In this document: piece after piece, positions 63,481 through 64,000 of the stretch
How the letters are laid out: every line of letters starts with the position of its first letter
Numbering within the stretch: the stretch's first letter is position 1
From: Ifrita kowaldi
Taxonomy: Eukaryota > Chordata > Aves > Passeriformes > Cinclosomatidae
DNA length: 64,000 bases
Reading direction: 5' to 3'
NCBI GenBank assembly: GCA_013398055.1
Contig: VZRS01004052.1
Location: forward strand, 62,001-126,000
The notes under the pieces: generated by a model
What the model was told of the DNA's origin: nothing
Seen by the model: the letters and a program-made list of their open reading frames with translations, nothing else
The model's database searches: none
Position numbers and translations under genes: made by a program

Positions 63481-63560
63481 GCTCACGTTCGCTGTCGCTC
63501 CCGCTCCGCGCACAGCCCCGCGCACCCTCAGAGCACCCGCAGAGCCAGGGCTGCCACTGC
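63481..63560. promoter_or_regulatory. small CpG cluster
   Basis: Nine CpGs fall in roughly 60 bases ('CACGTTCGCTGTCGCTCCCG', 'CTCCGCGCACAGCCCCGCGC'). It is too short for a conventional CpG island. It could be a minor promoter, an exon of an unseen gene or a chance patch. Frames of 95 and 118 codons cross it on opposite strands without domains. Confidence 0.25.
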
Positions 63561-63689
63561 CTCCCCTCAGCCCTCCTCCCCATCACCTCCTCCCCAGCCT
63601 CAGCTGTTAACCCATTTTCTAACTTTACCAAGCCATCTATGAGAGGAATGACATCCTCCCTGATGCCAGTCTTGGAAGGGAGTGCGTTT

Positions 63690-63900
63690 GGAAGAGCAGT
63701 AACTTTGCTAATGAAATGCTTTGCATGCCAGAGCATGCTCTCTCCATGCCTTACCACCATATGGTTAAATTTTCCTCTCCATCAGATTTAATAAATAGTG
63801 TTTACAAATTCTTAGGCATGCCTCCCTTTTAAAATCCACTAAACCCACAACAAATATACTTATCATGGCATTAATTTGGTTAGAGATTTTCTCAGAGTAT
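63690..63900. promoter_or_regulatory. candidate conserved non-coding element (AT-rich)
   Basis: Complex AT-rich sequence includes 'CTTTGCTAATGAAATGC', 'GCATGCCAGAGCATGC' (an 8-base spaced palindrome-like word), 'ACCATATGGTTAAAT' and 'GGCATTAATTTGG'. No open frame after 63760. Texture only. Confidence 0.3.
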
Positions 63901-64000
63901 TGACAGCCATATCTAATTTCTAAGGATTTATTTTTATTTCAAAATATATTAGATGCATTTTTTCTTTACCCACTACAATTCCTTTATAATTGTGTTTCCT

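Noticed and set aside
1..64000. tRNA, snRNA, rRNA or microRNA genes; bacterial-type operons or CRISPR arrays
   Set aside because: No cloverleaf, U6/7SK-like word, known microRNA seed arm that I recall, or regularly spaced repeat was seen on either strand. The window is vertebrate, so operons and CRISPR are not expected.

Overview
The window looks like non-coding chromosomal DNA from a bird. The only abundant dispersed repeats are CR1-type LINE fragments, all 5'-truncated. Most end in the CR1 3' signature (ATTCTATG-like octamers rather than a poly-A tail), and there is nothing resembling Alu or L1. Several fragments (about 9991-10240, 28986-29446, 33916-34262) read like the young CR1 variants I associate with songbirds. 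Placement in a passerine is an inference and would need a species-level search. Two runs of N (29 bases and 1 base) mark it as part of a draft scaffold.

I found no protein-coding gene, tRNA, rRNA or CRISPR array that I can support. The longest open frame is 185 codons. The long frames lie in the CpG-rich block or inside repeats, as expected by chance. Single short exons of a split gene could be hidden and cannot be excluded.

Layout: 1-6780 is unique sequence with one CR1 tail. 6780-7400 is an AT-rich block that looks like conserved non-coding DNA. 7400-12870 holds one CR1 and a 29-N gap. 12870-13290 is a second candidate conserved block. 13290-23600 is mostly unique, with a 32-bp tandem duplication at 16723. 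23600-24010 is the remains of an endogenous retroviral LTR on the minus strand. 24010-28985 has an old CR1 and a candidate conserved block at 27530-27790. 28986-34503 holds three more CR1s, two of them head to head. 36219-36340 is a relic of a MIR/core-SINE type element. 36446-38158 is an exact 856-bp repeat with one N between the copies, almost certainly an assembly error. 38920-39420 is the strongest candidate enhancer, with four TAATTA homeodomain cores in 126 bp. 39420-56100 is mostly unique with a microsatellite, one possible old LTR and a short CR1 tail. 56690-57250 is an isolated CpG island, the best candidate for a promoter or first exon. 57250-64000 is unique sequence with one CR1 tail, a small CpG cluster and AT-rich blocks.

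Taken together the window resembles a gene-poor interval, or a large intron, seeded with candidate cis-regulatory elements and one orphan CpG-island promoter. No new gene system was found. The most useful observations are the false duplication, the CpG island and the homeodomain-motif cluster.
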